Source: DASYML01 sp036399835 (GTDB taxonomy: Bacteria; Acidobacteriota; Blastocatellia; Pyrinomonadales; Pyrinomonadaceae). From it: DNA of 13,163 bases. Location: NCBI GenBank assembly GCA_036399835.1, contig DASWMI010000010.1, positions 1-13,163 of the forward strand, read 5' to 3'. The translations under genes were made by a program, and so were the position numbers. Of the stretch, positions 6,801-12,643 are shown one piece after another (position 1 is the stretch's first letter; every line of letters starts with the position of its first letter). The notes beneath the pieces were generated by a model. That model worked only from the letters and a program-made list of their open reading frames with translations, was not told where the DNA came from and made no database searches.

Positions 6801-8745
6801 TGAACTGCGTCATCAGCCTGTGTTGCAGTCCTAATTCCGTGATGGCCGCGCGCAGCTCCGCGCGCATGTTGCCTGTTTGCAGCCCGCTCATATCCTGGCC
6901 CATCAGGTCATCTATCCGGCGTCTGGCCCAGAGCGTCGAGAGGACACCATGCTGCGGGTCTGACGCGGGCAGATTCAGAGGAATCTCGCGCACGAAATCA
7001 CGCCCGCTCATCTTGCCCTTTAATCGAATCGAGCCGAAACCGCCAGCCGTGTAGCGTCCTGAAAGAATGACGGGCCGTGCGCTGAAGAGGTCTGGAATCC
7101 GTTTCGGGTAGATGTCTGTGACGGGCAGACCGGCCCAGTCAATCTGGATGTCTGTCAAGAGCGGAGCGCGCACGCGCTCGAAGAAACGACGCGCCGCAGC
7201 CGAGCCGTCGTCAGCTTCGGTCACATACTCAACCTCGCCGCGCCCGTACTCGGCCATCTTGTCGAGCAGAAAACGGTTGGGCGCGCCGCTAAAGCCCATG
7301 GCGAAGACGCGAGCATTCGGGTGCTTCTGCACTTCGGAGATAATCTCCATGTCGTTGCCGACCTCGCCATCTGTCAGAAAGCAGGCGATGCGCACATGGT
7401 CCAGCGCATCCGAAGGCTTGAGCGCGGCGCGTATAGCCTTCATCATCTCTGTCCCGCCGTCGCTCTTGCGGCTTGCCAGAAACCTCTTCGCCTTGAGCAG
7501 ATTTTCAGGGGTCGCTCGAACGGGCTGGTCAAAGAGGATATGCGTGTCTCCCGCAAAGGTAATCAGGTTGAAGGTGTCCTGCGGGTAGAGATGGTCCAGC
7601 GCGAGGTTGACCATCTCTCTGGCCTTCTCAAGCGGAAAGCCTTCCATAGAGCCTGACGTGTCGAGCACGAAGACCAGCTCTTTCAGCGTCACATCTTCAA
7701 CGGTGACGCGGTCGGGAGGTTGCAGGATGAGCGTCAGAAAGCCTTCGTTGCCGCTGCGATGCGTGAGCACGGCATCCTCTATACGGCTTCCGGCGACATC
7801 TACCCTGAGCACGAAATCCTTGTTCGGAATCGTTTGCTGGTCCTTCAGCCGGACCAGTGCGCGATGATTATCAAGCCTCTCCAGCTCAATCTCGTGCGTC
7901 GTCGAAGTGAGTCCGTCAAAGGGCACGCCCGCGTCCAGCGCGATCTCGATTGAGATGTCGTGGCCCGCGCGCATTCCCTTTGGCATGATTGGCGGCAAGA
8001 TGCGCCCGGCATCATTCAAGCTCCCAGCGCTTTGAGCATTCCTTTCATCTTCCGCGACCCCTGCTTCCGCATCTTTCGCGGCGCCGGTCTCTGCCGCATC
8101 ATCTGTGCTTTTGGTCTCTGGCGTCTGCTCGTCTGGCACGTCTCGCGTGTCGCCGGGGATGTAGCGAGGGCCGACGACCATCGGGAAAACAAACTCGTAT
8201 GTGCCGTTGTCATACTTTAATGTCTCAACGTAGCTGATGATGACGGTGATACGCTCGCCCGGAGAGATGTTGGCGACCGACTGCCTGAAGATGTTGGGCC
8301 GCTCCTGGTCCAGCAGGGCGGCGGCCTGCCCTTTGGATTTGGCCTCCGTGTAGACGGCCTGCGCTTCCTCTCGACGCATAATCTTGCCCTTGACCGTGCG
8401 ATTGCCGACGAGCATCGTCATCTCGTCAACGGCAGCGTCCTGCGGCAGCGGAAAGGTGTAAAGAGCCTCTATCTTTTCCTGGAAACCGTTTTCAAACTCC
8501 TGAGTCACCGTCACGCGCGAGAGAAAGCCTGCGATTTCTGCCTTGACCGCGGTATGCTTGAGCGGGCACAGCCCCGCGAATTTCCCGTTTTCATCCAGAG
8601 CCTGTAGCGACCCCTGTGTGATGCGACCCCTTTTCTCCGCCGTCGCGTGGACCACCTCAAGGCTGCTCGTGCCGTAGAGCCACATCATGATGAGGGTAGA
8701 GATGATTGACAGGATCATCCATTTGAAAAAAGATTTGCGTCGCAT
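3853..8745 (-). CDS. VIT-vWA domain protein fused to an Oar-like TonB-dependent receptor
   Basis: This 1630-residue frame runs without interruption through two normally separate protein types. Start: ATG 8745 with GGAGGA six bases upstream; the frame stays open to 8790, but no better start is present. Residues 1-34 are a long hydrophobic export signal ending in V-H-A. A VIT domain (about 41-190) is followed by an acidic, Ala/Asp/Glu-rich linker (about 205-245). A vWA domain (about 355-525) has an intact MIDAS: DTSGS (362-366), T432 in GGTE, and D459 in LTDGE. The typical C-terminal tail of such proteins (HRLMTQFTSFVAVE, about 642-655) leads into a TonB plug (about 690-880: VTVTST, DLPLNGRS at 723-730, FNGQRPGSNAFIIDGV at 758-773) and a beta-barrel (about 885-1630) ending in VQFSLKLQF, the terminal Phe expected for outer-membrane insertion. 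The usual carboxypeptidase-regulatory-like N-terminal domain of Oar receptors is absent. By topology the VIT-vWA part should face the periplasm; ligand and cargo are unknown. The gene stands alone on this strand. Confidence 0.93.
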   Translation of the reverse strand: MRRKSFFKWMILSIISTLIMMWLYGTSSLEVVHATAEKRGRITQGSLQALDENGKFAGLCPLKHTAVKAEIAGFLSRVTVTQEFENGFQEKIEALYTFPLPQDAAVDEMTMLVGNRTVKGKIMRREEAQAVYTEAKSKGQAAALLDQERPNIFRQSVANISPGERITVIISYVETLKYDNGTYEFVFPMVVGPRYIPGDTRDVPDEQTPETKSTDDAAETGAAKDAEAGVAEDERNAQSAGSLNDAGRILPPIMPKGMRAGHDISIEIALDAGVPFDGLTSTTHEIELERLDNHRALVRLKDQQTIPNKDFVLRVDVAGSRIEDAVLTHRSGNEGFLTLILQPPDRVTVEDVTLKELVFVLDTSGSMEGFPLEKAREMVNLALDHLYPQDTFNLITFAGDTHILFDQPVRATPENLLKAKRFLASRKSDGGTEMMKAIRAALKPSDALDHVRIACFLTDGEVGNDMEIISEVQKHPNARVFAMGFSGAPNRFLLDKMAEYGRGEVEYVTEADDGSAAARRFFERVRAPLLTDIQIDWAGLPVTDIYPKRIPDLFSARPVILSGRYTAGGFGSIRLKGKMSGRDFVREIPLNLPASDPQHGVLSTLWARRRIDDLMGQDMSGLQTGNMRAELRAAITELGLQHRLMTQFTSFVAVEDRMVTEMGEPRRVEVPVEAVSQGNISSLVVGARGMTNLVTVTSTAAQVSVNTSSAMLANNIETRSIVDLPLNGRSMLTLVQFAPGVSSTANQAQDSAVAQLSFNGQRPGSNAFIIDGVSANIGITRAAAPGTAPAGTSPALTASGATNNLASIEAMQEISLKTFNFDPQYGRVSGGQISIVTNSGTNAFHGKLFEFFGNDALDANDWFANSRGFERAAHRRNIFGGVLGGPVLKDQVFFFSSYEGLRLGQPIFGLTDVPSINSRLAAPAALQPFLNAFPLPTGGARPDGLAEFASSYSNPARHDAASIRLDWNASPALVIFGRYNLASSTASERGGGLFSLNTVNRTSNRTQTLTTAATINHTPRVVTDLRFNYSRVSESGSYILDQFGGASLPDNGPASAFLLSGANGSTVFDLNGRYAGWKEASAFVNMQRQLNMVGSVMFINGNHTFKLGGDLRKLSPVLNLPLVERSALFNNAAQTSSGVASRVQFFSRTGARRPVFHNLSVYGQDEWKVASRLSLTYGLRWEVNPAPSEQNGEDALALKNPEGATGLSLAPRGAPLWKTTYHNFAPRASFAYELSGESGGEMVLRGSFGLLYDMGNERAADALTDSFPFLSGEALFNVPFPPASARPAQTLNPASPLSVPFIAFDPRLKLPYTLQWHAGIERALCENQKFSVSYIGAAGHRLLLTRTLIDTDPGFAFVRLTENGASSDYQALHLQFDRRFARGLQALAAYTWSRSLDNVSQDSIYRAMLTSPDARLDRGPSDFDIRHRLAANVSYSLPALFSTGLGNALSRNWEISSIFNARSARPLNVVYAVPTIAGFAYLRPDRLTGVPLYVNDSSAGGGRRLNPAAFSVPALPVQGTFGRNLLRGFLFQQLDLGLGRKFNLTESVNLKFRVEAFNLLNHPNFEDPVGNDLSLGSQLSGAGPFLPNATFGQSASMSGRSLWGGAGRSFNAAYGAGGPRSVQFSLKLQF

Positions 8746-8834
8746 AGCCTCTCCTCCAAAGACAGACACACTTCCAGGTCTTGCAGCCACACAAAGATGG
8801 CAGCAAAGGGTACGGGCAGGTTTACTTTTTTTTC

Positions 8835-8859
8835 GAGACCTTAGAACAAACGTGGTCTC
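8835..8859. repeat. Inverted repeat GAGACC/GGTCTC upstream of the receptor gene
   Basis: GAGACC (8835-8840) and GGTCTC (8854-8859) are exact inverted copies separated by 13 bases, about 90-115 bases upstream of the receptor's ATG. Reading toward the receptor gene, the repeat is followed by an A-run, not a T-run, so it is not a terminator in that direction. A dimeric regulator site is one possibility. A six-base arm can also arise by chance. Confidence 0.3.
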
Positions 8860-9095
8860 AGGCTTGCTCGTTCAACGGACGGCGCGCGGGAGACTTGCGC
8901 GGGAACTCTACCTTGCTTGCTCTAATTGATGCAGGATTGTTGTCGGAGGGTAGCCTGCCGAAAAAATAAATTTTCTTTCAACTTTTCAGAAGCCCGCCCG
9001 CCCGCTTTAAGATGAAGGAAATGCTCGCTATCTCTTCCGCACGGCCTGCTCTAAAGGGCGAGCGGCTCTCGGCTTTCCAAGAAATATCCTCTCAT

Positions 9096-9126
9096 TTGAC
9101 ATATCCTTATAGTTGAATCCTGTAAT
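9096..9126 (+). promoter_or_regulatory. Candidate sigma-70-type promoter for the DUF4394/Calx-beta/DUF4214 gene
   Basis: A perfect -35 box TTGACA (9096-9101) is followed by TGTAAT (9121-9126, five of six matches to the -10 consensus). The 19-base gap is longer than the usual 17. The predicted start near 9133 gives a leader of about 18 bases containing the ribosome binding site AAGGA (9138-9142), eight bases before ATG 9151. Confidence 0.5.
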
Positions 9127-9150
9127 CTTTTTCAGTTAAGGACCAGCTTT

Positions 9151-11085
9151 ATGGACAGACTCTTTCTCACCAGCCGTTGCCGCCGGATTTTCAAACTACT
9201 ACTAGCGACGGCCTTATTACTGGCATGCTTCACGCTGGCCCAGGCCGTTCCCATGGTCGGCATCACCATCTCTAACAAGCTCGTCAGGTTCGACAGCAAC
9301 GCGCCCGGCAACATCATCAGCATGACGGACATCTTCGGCCTACAGGTCGGAGAGCAGATACAGGCCATAGACTTTCGACCCGCGACGGGGCAACTCTACG
9401 GCGTCGGCAGCTCACACCGTCTGTACCTCATCAACCAGCTCACCGGCGTCGCCACTCCCGTCAGTCCCACGCCCTTTAACCCGCCGCTCAACGGGACTTT
9501 TTTCGATGCCGATTTTAATCCGTTGACAGACAGGCTGCGCGTCGTGAGCGATGCCGACCAGAACCTGCGGCTGGACCCTGAGACGGGGACGGCCATTCTG
9601 GACCAGAACCTGGCCTTCGCGTCTAATGACGTTAACGCGGGCCTTAATCCTGAGATTGTCGGTCTGGCTTATAGCCCGACGACTTCCGGCAACCCTTCGA
9701 CAACCGCCTACGCGATAGACTGGATACGCGACGTGCTCGTCATACAGGGTGGACCAAACGGCACACCTGATAACGGCCAGCTCAACACCAGGGGCGCTCT
9801 GGGCTTTGATACGACGGCCTACGTCGGCTTCGATATAGCGCCCGGCAGCGGCACGGCTTACGCCTCTCTGACCCTGCAAAACGATACCGTCTCCAGGCTC
9901 TTTACGCTCAACCTTGCGACGGGCGCGGCGACGCAGGTCGGGGCTTTCAATACGGTGGACTTTATACGCGACATCGCGGTCGCGCCCGTGGGGACTTTTC
10001 AGTTCAACATCTCCAGCGCCACTGTCTCCGAGAACGCTGGGAAAGTCACGCTGACCGTTATACGCTCCGGCGATCTTTCCGGTCCGGCCTCGGTTGATTA
10101 CGCCACCAGCGATGGGACTGCCTCGCAGAGAGGCGACTATCTGATAGCCTTCGGCACGCTAAACTTTAGCGCCGGAGAGAGCAGCCAAAGCTTCGACGTG
10201 CTGATTGTAGATGACGCTTATGTGGAAGCGAGCGAGACGTTCAATGTTTCTCTGAGTAGTCCGACAGGAGGCTTTTTTGCGGGGCTGAATAATACCGCGA
10301 CGGTCACCATCACTGATAATGACACGGTCTCAAATATCAACCCGATAGACGATGCGGCGTTTTTCGTCCGCCAGCATTATCTGGATTTCCTCAACCGCGA
10401 GCCGGACGCTGGCGGCCTGGCTTACTGGACCAACGAGATTAACAAGTGCGGCTCGGATGCTTCGTGCATCGAGCGGCGGCGCGTGGCTGTCTCTGCGGCC
10501 TTCTTTCTCTCCAACGAGTTTCAGGAGACAGGTTATTTTGTCTATCGTCTCTACAAGGCGGCCTTCGATGGGGCTGATGGGACGCGGCCAGCTTATCTGG
10601 AATTTATGCGTGACCGCAGCCGACTGCTGGTCGGCTCGAACCTCGAAGCGTTGAAGACGGCGCTCGTCAACGACTTTGTGACGCGCTCTGAATTCCTCTC
10701 CATCTACCAGGGACTAAACAATGCGGCCTATGTGGACCGGCTCAACGCCAATACGGGAAACTCTCTGACGAGGGCCGAGCGGGATGCGCTGGTCCAGGGC
10801 TTGAATGCTTTCTTTCCGACCGAAACGAGGGCGACTGTTTTGCGTAAGATAGTGGACAACGCAGTCTTCAAGCAGCGACAGCTCAACCCTTCTTTCGTCC
10901 TCATGGAATACTTCGGTTACTTGAGACGCGACCCGGACCCGGGCGGCTACCAGTTCTGGCTCAATATCCTGAACAACACGGGCAACTACAGGGGGATGGT
11001 CTGCGCCTTTATTACCTCGCGCGAATACCAGGAACGCTTCAGCCCCGTGCGCACACGCACGGACCAGCTCTGCGCGGGTCTCTGA
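9151..11085 (+). CDS. Exported DUF4394 - Calx-beta - DUF4214 protein
   Basis: The 644-residue product starts with a signal peptide (1-32, ending A-Q-A before VPM). Residues 33-283 match DUF4394, a propeller-like repeat domain: LVRFDSNAPG, DFRPATGQLYGVG, DADFNPLTDRLRVVSDADQN and GFDIAPGSGTAYASL are typical blocks. Residues about 284-393 are a Calx-beta domain (VSENAGKVTLTVIRSG, VDYATSDGTA, GDY, TVTITDND), an acidic Ca2+-binding beta sandwich in known members. Residues about 400-640 are DUF4214 with two visible half-repeats, HYLDFLNREPDAGGLAYW (409-426) and EYFGYLRRDPDPGGYQFW (586-603). DUF4214 is common in S-layer-like and other surface or secreted proteins. A role as an extracellular or surface structural or adhesive protein is inferred; no enzyme motif is seen. 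The start has AAGGA eight bases upstream. The gene has its own candidate promoter and is followed by a 70-base spacer without a clear terminator. Confidence 0.9.
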   Translation: MDRLFLTSRCRRIFKLLLATALLLACFTLAQAVPMVGITISNKLVRFDSNAPGNIISMTDIFGLQVGEQIQAIDFRPATGQLYGVGSSHRLYLINQLTGVATPVSPTPFNPPLNGTFFDADFNPLTDRLRVVSDADQNLRLDPETGTAILDQNLAFASNDVNAGLNPEIVGLAYSPTTSGNPSTTAYAIDWIRDVLVIQGGPNGTPDNGQLNTRGALGFDTTAYVGFDIAPGSGTAYASLTLQNDTVSRLFTLNLATGAATQVGAFNTVDFIRDIAVAPVGTFQFNISSATVSENAGKVTLTVIRSGDLSGPASVDYATSDGTASQRGDYLIAFGTLNFSAGESSQSFDVLIVDDAYVEASETFNVSLSSPTGGFFAGLNNTATVTITDNDTVSNINPIDDAAFFVRQHYLDFLNREPDAGGLAYWTNEINKCGSDASCIERRRVAVSAAFFLSNEFQETGYFVYRLYKAAFDGADGTRPAYLEFMRDRSRLLVGSNLEALKTALVNDFVTRSEFLSIYQGLNNAAYVDRLNANTGNSLTRAERDALVQGLNAFFPTETRATVLRKIVDNAVFKQRQLNPSFVLMEYFGYLRRDPDPGGYQFWLNILNNTGNYRGMVCAFITSREYQERFSPVRTRTDQLCAGL

Positions 11086-11117
11086 AGTCCAAACGGCCTT
11101 TGAGCCTCTGCGAAGCA

Positions 11118-11148
11118 TTGACCGGAACAAGTAGGACTGGTCTACAAT
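11118..11148 (+). promoter_or_regulatory. Candidate promoter giving a leaderless mRNA for the DUF4186 gene
   Basis: TTGACC (11118-11123, five of six) and TACAAT (11143-11148, five of six) are separated by 19 bases. A start about seven bases after the -10 box would fall at 11155-11156, which is the A of the ATG start codon. There is no Shine-Dalgarno sequence at usable distance (only TAGGA more than 15 bases upstream), which fits leaderless translation. Confidence 0.45.
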
Positions 11149-11155
11149 CATTCGC

Positions 11156-11536
11156 ATGAAGGATGTACAGACCCTCTTGCTCGCCCTGCGCCAGTCTTCC
11201 TTTCGTCGCAACATACGATTGCGGAAAAAAGAGCTGGAATATCTGGACGCGAAGGGGATCGAGACGATCTTAAAACATGCGGAAGATTTTATAGAGAAAC
11301 GTCTTGCTCCGGCAGCTCCCGCCAACGACGGAAAACAGACGCCCTGGCGAAACCATCCGGTCTTTGTCGCGCAGCACGCGACGGCCACCTGCTGCCGTGG
11401 ATGCCTTGAGAAATGGCACGAGATACCGAAAGGGCGCGAGTTGTCTACAGAAGAGAAGCAGTATGTACTCGCCTTGATAAAAGAATGGCTAGCTCAATTT
11501 AATCATCCGGTTTCAGATAAAGGAGAGGCGCGATGA
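11156..11536 (+). CDS. DUF4186 family protein
   Basis: The 126-residue protein is recognised as DUF4186 from KGIETILKHAEDFIEKRLAPA (33-53), NDGKQTPWRNHPVFVAQHA (57-75) and TATCCRGCLEKWHEIPKGREL (76-96). The compact set H67, H74, C79, C80, C83 and H88 could bind a metal, but this is inferred from spacing; the family has no assigned function. No signal peptide or membrane segment is present, so it is cytoplasmic. It is the first gene of a pair: its TGA stop overlaps the ATG of the DUF427 gene (ATGA at 11533-11536), indicating translational coupling. It lacks a ribosome binding site but has a promoter placed so that transcription would begin at or next to the start codon. Confidence 0.88.
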   Translation: MKDVQTLLLALRQSSFRRNIRLRKKELEYLDAKGIETILKHAEDFIEKRLAPAAPANDGKQTPWRNHPVFVAQHATATCCRGCLEKWHEIPKGRELSTEEKQYVLALIKEWLAQFNHPVSDKGEAR

Positions 11537-11811
11537 AAGCTGTCTGGAATAATGCCGTACTGGCCGAGAGCGACGAGACGATTGTCGTCGAAGGGAACCA
11601 TTATTTCCCTGCCGAAGCAATCAACAGGGAGTATTTTCAAGAGAGCGAGACGCACACGGACTGTCCCTGGAAAGGGCAGGCCAGCTATTATCATATCGCC
11701 GTTGACGGGAGGGTCAATCAGGATGCGGCCTGGTATTATCCTGAGCCGAAGACGGCAGCCGCCGAGATCAAAAACCGCGTCGCCTTCTGGCGAGGAGTAG
11801 AGGTCAAGTAA
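11533..11811 (+). CDS. DUF427 family protein
   Basis: The 92-residue protein matches DUF427, a small single-domain family of unknown function. Family blocks: A-V-W then VLAESDETIVVEGNHYFP (9-26), SETHTDCPWKGQASYY (38-53, with the conserved CPWKG) and AAWYYPEPK (65-73), then a short helix ending FWRGVEVK. Length is normal for the family and the protein is cytoplasmic by sequence. The start is firm: ATG 11533 has AAGGAG at 11520-11525, seven bases upstream. It overlaps the preceding DUF4186 stop by four bases (ATGA), so the two proteins are probably made together. A shared process is inferred but cannot be named. Confidence 0.9.
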   Translation: MKAVWNNAVLAESDETIVVEGNHYFPAEAINREYFQESETHTDCPWKGQASYYHIAVDGRVNQDAAWYYPEPKTAAAEIKNRVAFWRGVEVK

Positions 11812-11886
11812 AGACTGTTTGATGACAGAGCCTGCTCATTGCCCGCTCATTCTCAGATTTACGGCTTCAACCCTTCGGGTAAAAAG

Positions 11887-12255
11887 ATGAGTTTTGAAGA
11901 AGCAATAGAGTTGATTCTTTATGAAGCGAGAGGCGGCGAAGATGGTCTGCTCGCGTCTGTGCGTCTGGGCCAGGAGCCGGGCGTGGAAAGAATGCGCCAG
12001 CTCATTCTCGCGCTCGGAACAGTCTTTGAGCTTGTCGAAGGTCAGACGGAGCTTGAGCGAAAACTGGCCGCCGCGCTGTTCGTGCTCGGCTCGGATGTGC
12101 CTTTGACGATCAGCTCCTGGGCCAGCAAGGGGCTTGTCTGGCGAAAAGGGTTTATGGAAGATGAAGTCTATGAAATGTTGATGGCCGTGCAAAGCATCTT
12201 TGAGGATAGATGGCTGGAGACCTACCAGGCTGACCAGGCCGAGACGATACATTGA
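11887..12255 (+). CDS. Unrecognised small cytoplasmic protein
   Basis: From ATG 11887 the product has 122 residues and appears mostly helical and acidic: MSFEEAIELILYEARGGEDG, then PGVERMRQLILALGTVFEL, a leucine/alanine-rich helix (ERKLAAALFVLG), and a C-terminal part with two Trp (SSWASKGLVW) ending QADQAETIH. No signal peptide, membrane span, cysteine or catalytic motif is visible. The frame is open to a TTG at 11839, but ATG 11887 is preferred because the extra residues look random; neither start has a strong ribosome binding site. It lies 75 bases after the DUF427 gene on the same strand and could be a third member of that operon. Terminator-like hairpins follow at 12311-12340 and 12354-12392. 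I do not recognise the family. Confidence 0.72.
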   Translation: MSFEEAIELILYEARGGEDGLLASVRLGQEPGVERMRQLILALGTVFELVEGQTELERKLAAALFVLGSDVPLTISSWASKGLVWRKGFMEDEVYEMLMAVQSIFEDRWLETYQADQAETIH

Positions 12256-12274
12256 CACAAGAGGCTGTCCATAG

Positions 12275-12312
12275 CTGGCCGGAAGCCGTCCGGCTCGCTT
12301 CACCCCGGCCAG
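12275..12312. repeat. Eight-base perfect inverted repeat
   Basis: CTGGCCGG (12275-12282) and CCGGCCAG (12305-12312) are exact inverted copies separated by 22 bases. The right arm overlaps by two bases the left arm of the terminator-like hairpin at 12311-12329, so the two structures would compete slightly in RNA. Confidence 0.45.
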
Positions 12313-12340
12313 TCGCTCTCCGGGCGACTTTATTTTATCC
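12311..12340 (+). terminator. Intrinsic terminator after the 122-residue gene
   Basis: AGTCGC (12311-12316) pairs with GCGACT (12324-12329) around a seven-base loop, followed by TTATTTTAT (12329-12337). The structure lies about 55 bases after the stop codon at 12255. Stem length is modest, but the T-rich tail is good. It probably ends the DUF4186-DUF427 transcription unit or its downstream gene. Confidence 0.6.
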
Positions 12341-12353
12341 GACCGACAAAAGC

Positions 12354-12392
12354 GAAACAGGCGCAGCAGCTTTGGGGCTGCGCGCCTGTTTC
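12354..12392. terminator. Strong GC-rich hairpin, possibly a bidirectional terminator
   Basis: GAAACAGGCGC (12354-12364) pairs over 11 bases with GCGCCTGTTTC (12382-12392). After a one-base A bulge the stem continues as GCAGC with GCTGC around a six-base loop. The plus-strand sequence after the stem is not T-rich (AAGTC), while the minus strand continues with CTTTTG. It could back up the preceding terminator, stop readthrough in either direction, or serve as a protective 3' stem. Confidence 0.5.
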
Positions 12393-12396
12393 AAGT

Positions 12397-12425
12397 CTGG
12401 TCACTGTCCTCACCCCAGTAACCAG
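12397..12425. repeat. Imperfect ten-base inverted repeat
   Basis: CTGGTCACTG (12397-12406) and CAGTAACCAG (12416-12425) pair at nine of ten positions with a nine-base loop. It follows the preceding hairpin by only four bases, so the two would stack as consecutive stem-loops in a transcript. Confidence 0.45.
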
Positions 12426-12583
12426 GTAGACGGCGGATTCACCAACCGTCAGATTGATATTAGATTACTATCTCTCAAAAAATTATGCAACTGGGCGACG
12501 AATTTTTTTTTACGCCCCCTCCCGGAGACAAACTGGGCCGATTTGGAAATCAGGACCAGCCCTTGCCATCCCTTTAAATTCCG

Positions 12584-12626
12584 ACTGGACCACTAATTCC
12601 GCAGGCCATAGGTTTTCTGGTCCAGT
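12584..12626. repeat. Nine-base perfect inverted repeat made of two copies of the dispersed motif
   Basis: ACTGGACCA (12584-12592) and TGGTCCAGT (12618-12626) are exact inverted copies separated by 25 bases. Each arm contains a TGGWCCA core, the motif repeated across the window. The right arm lies just upstream of an extended -10 element (12629-12637). Confidence 0.6.
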
Positions 12627-12628
12627 AG

Positions 12629-12637
12629 TGTTATAGT
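12629..12637 (+). promoter_or_regulatory. Candidate extended -10 promoter element
   Basis: TG-T-TATAGT matches the extended -10 pattern TGnTATAAT with one mismatch. No good -35 box is present at the proper distance, which extended -10 promoters can tolerate. Transcription would start near 12644 and run into the hairpin at 12677-12711. Confidence 0.35.
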
Positions 12638-12643
12638 CTCCCT

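Larger units (their letters stand above)
8746..9150. other. Divergent intergenic region (405 bases)
   Basis: This spacer must hold the promoters of the VIT-vWA receptor (leftward) and the DUF4394 protein (rightward). Left to right: GGAGGA on the minus strand (8752-8757) is the receptor's ribosome binding site; an inverted repeat GAGACC/GGTCTC lies at 8835-8859; a T8 run precedes it; an AT-rich patch lies around 8960-8990; a CCCG-rich patch lies near 8992-9005; and a good plus-strand promoter candidate is at 9096-9126. I could not find a convincing minus-strand -35/-10 pair. Short open frames here lack ribosome binding sites and are not credible genes. Confidence 0.5.
289..12625. repeat. Dispersed near-palindrome CTGGWCCAG (ten exact copies, many partial)
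   Basis: Exact 9-mers lie at 289-297, 2251-2259, 3024-3032, 4565-4573, 5620-5628, 6538-6546, 8305-8313, 9598-9606, 10789-10797 and 12617-12625. Further TGGWCCA cores lie at 37, 1331, 1443, 1681, 3994, 6088, 7397, 7592, 8648, 9750, 10426 and 12586, for about 22 in total. Copies occur in genes on both strands and in a spacer. They are read in more than one frame, for example Leu-Val-Gln in yceH and Ala-Gly-Pro-Val in the peptidase signal peptide, so codon preference alone does not explain them. Counts were made by eye and may miss one or two. Confidence 0.8.

Noticed and set aside
6509..7588. Two long forward frames (181 and 158 codons) opposite the vWA region
   Set aside because: They are the antisense of a clearly coding, domain-rich gene. 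Their products are low-complexity, rich in Ser, Ala and Arg, and show no family features.
8746..8790. N-terminal extension of the receptor gene to 8790
   Set aside because: The 15 extra residues cover the GGAGGA ribosome binding site of ATG 8745 and would place a non-hydrophobic stretch before the export signal.
8831..8859. Hairpin GAGACC/GGTCTC next to a T-run as a terminator
   Set aside because: The T-run precedes the stem on the plus strand and reads as A on the minus strand, so neither direction gives a terminator.
10714..11388. Minus-strand frame of 224 codons overlapping the DUF4214 part and the DUF4186 gene
   Set aside because: It covers the ends of two well-supported forward genes and has no recognisable family.
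12252..12596. Forward frame of 114 codons after the 122-residue gene
   Set aside because: It crosses two terminator-like hairpins and several other inverted repeats, lacks a ribosome binding site, and its product looks random.
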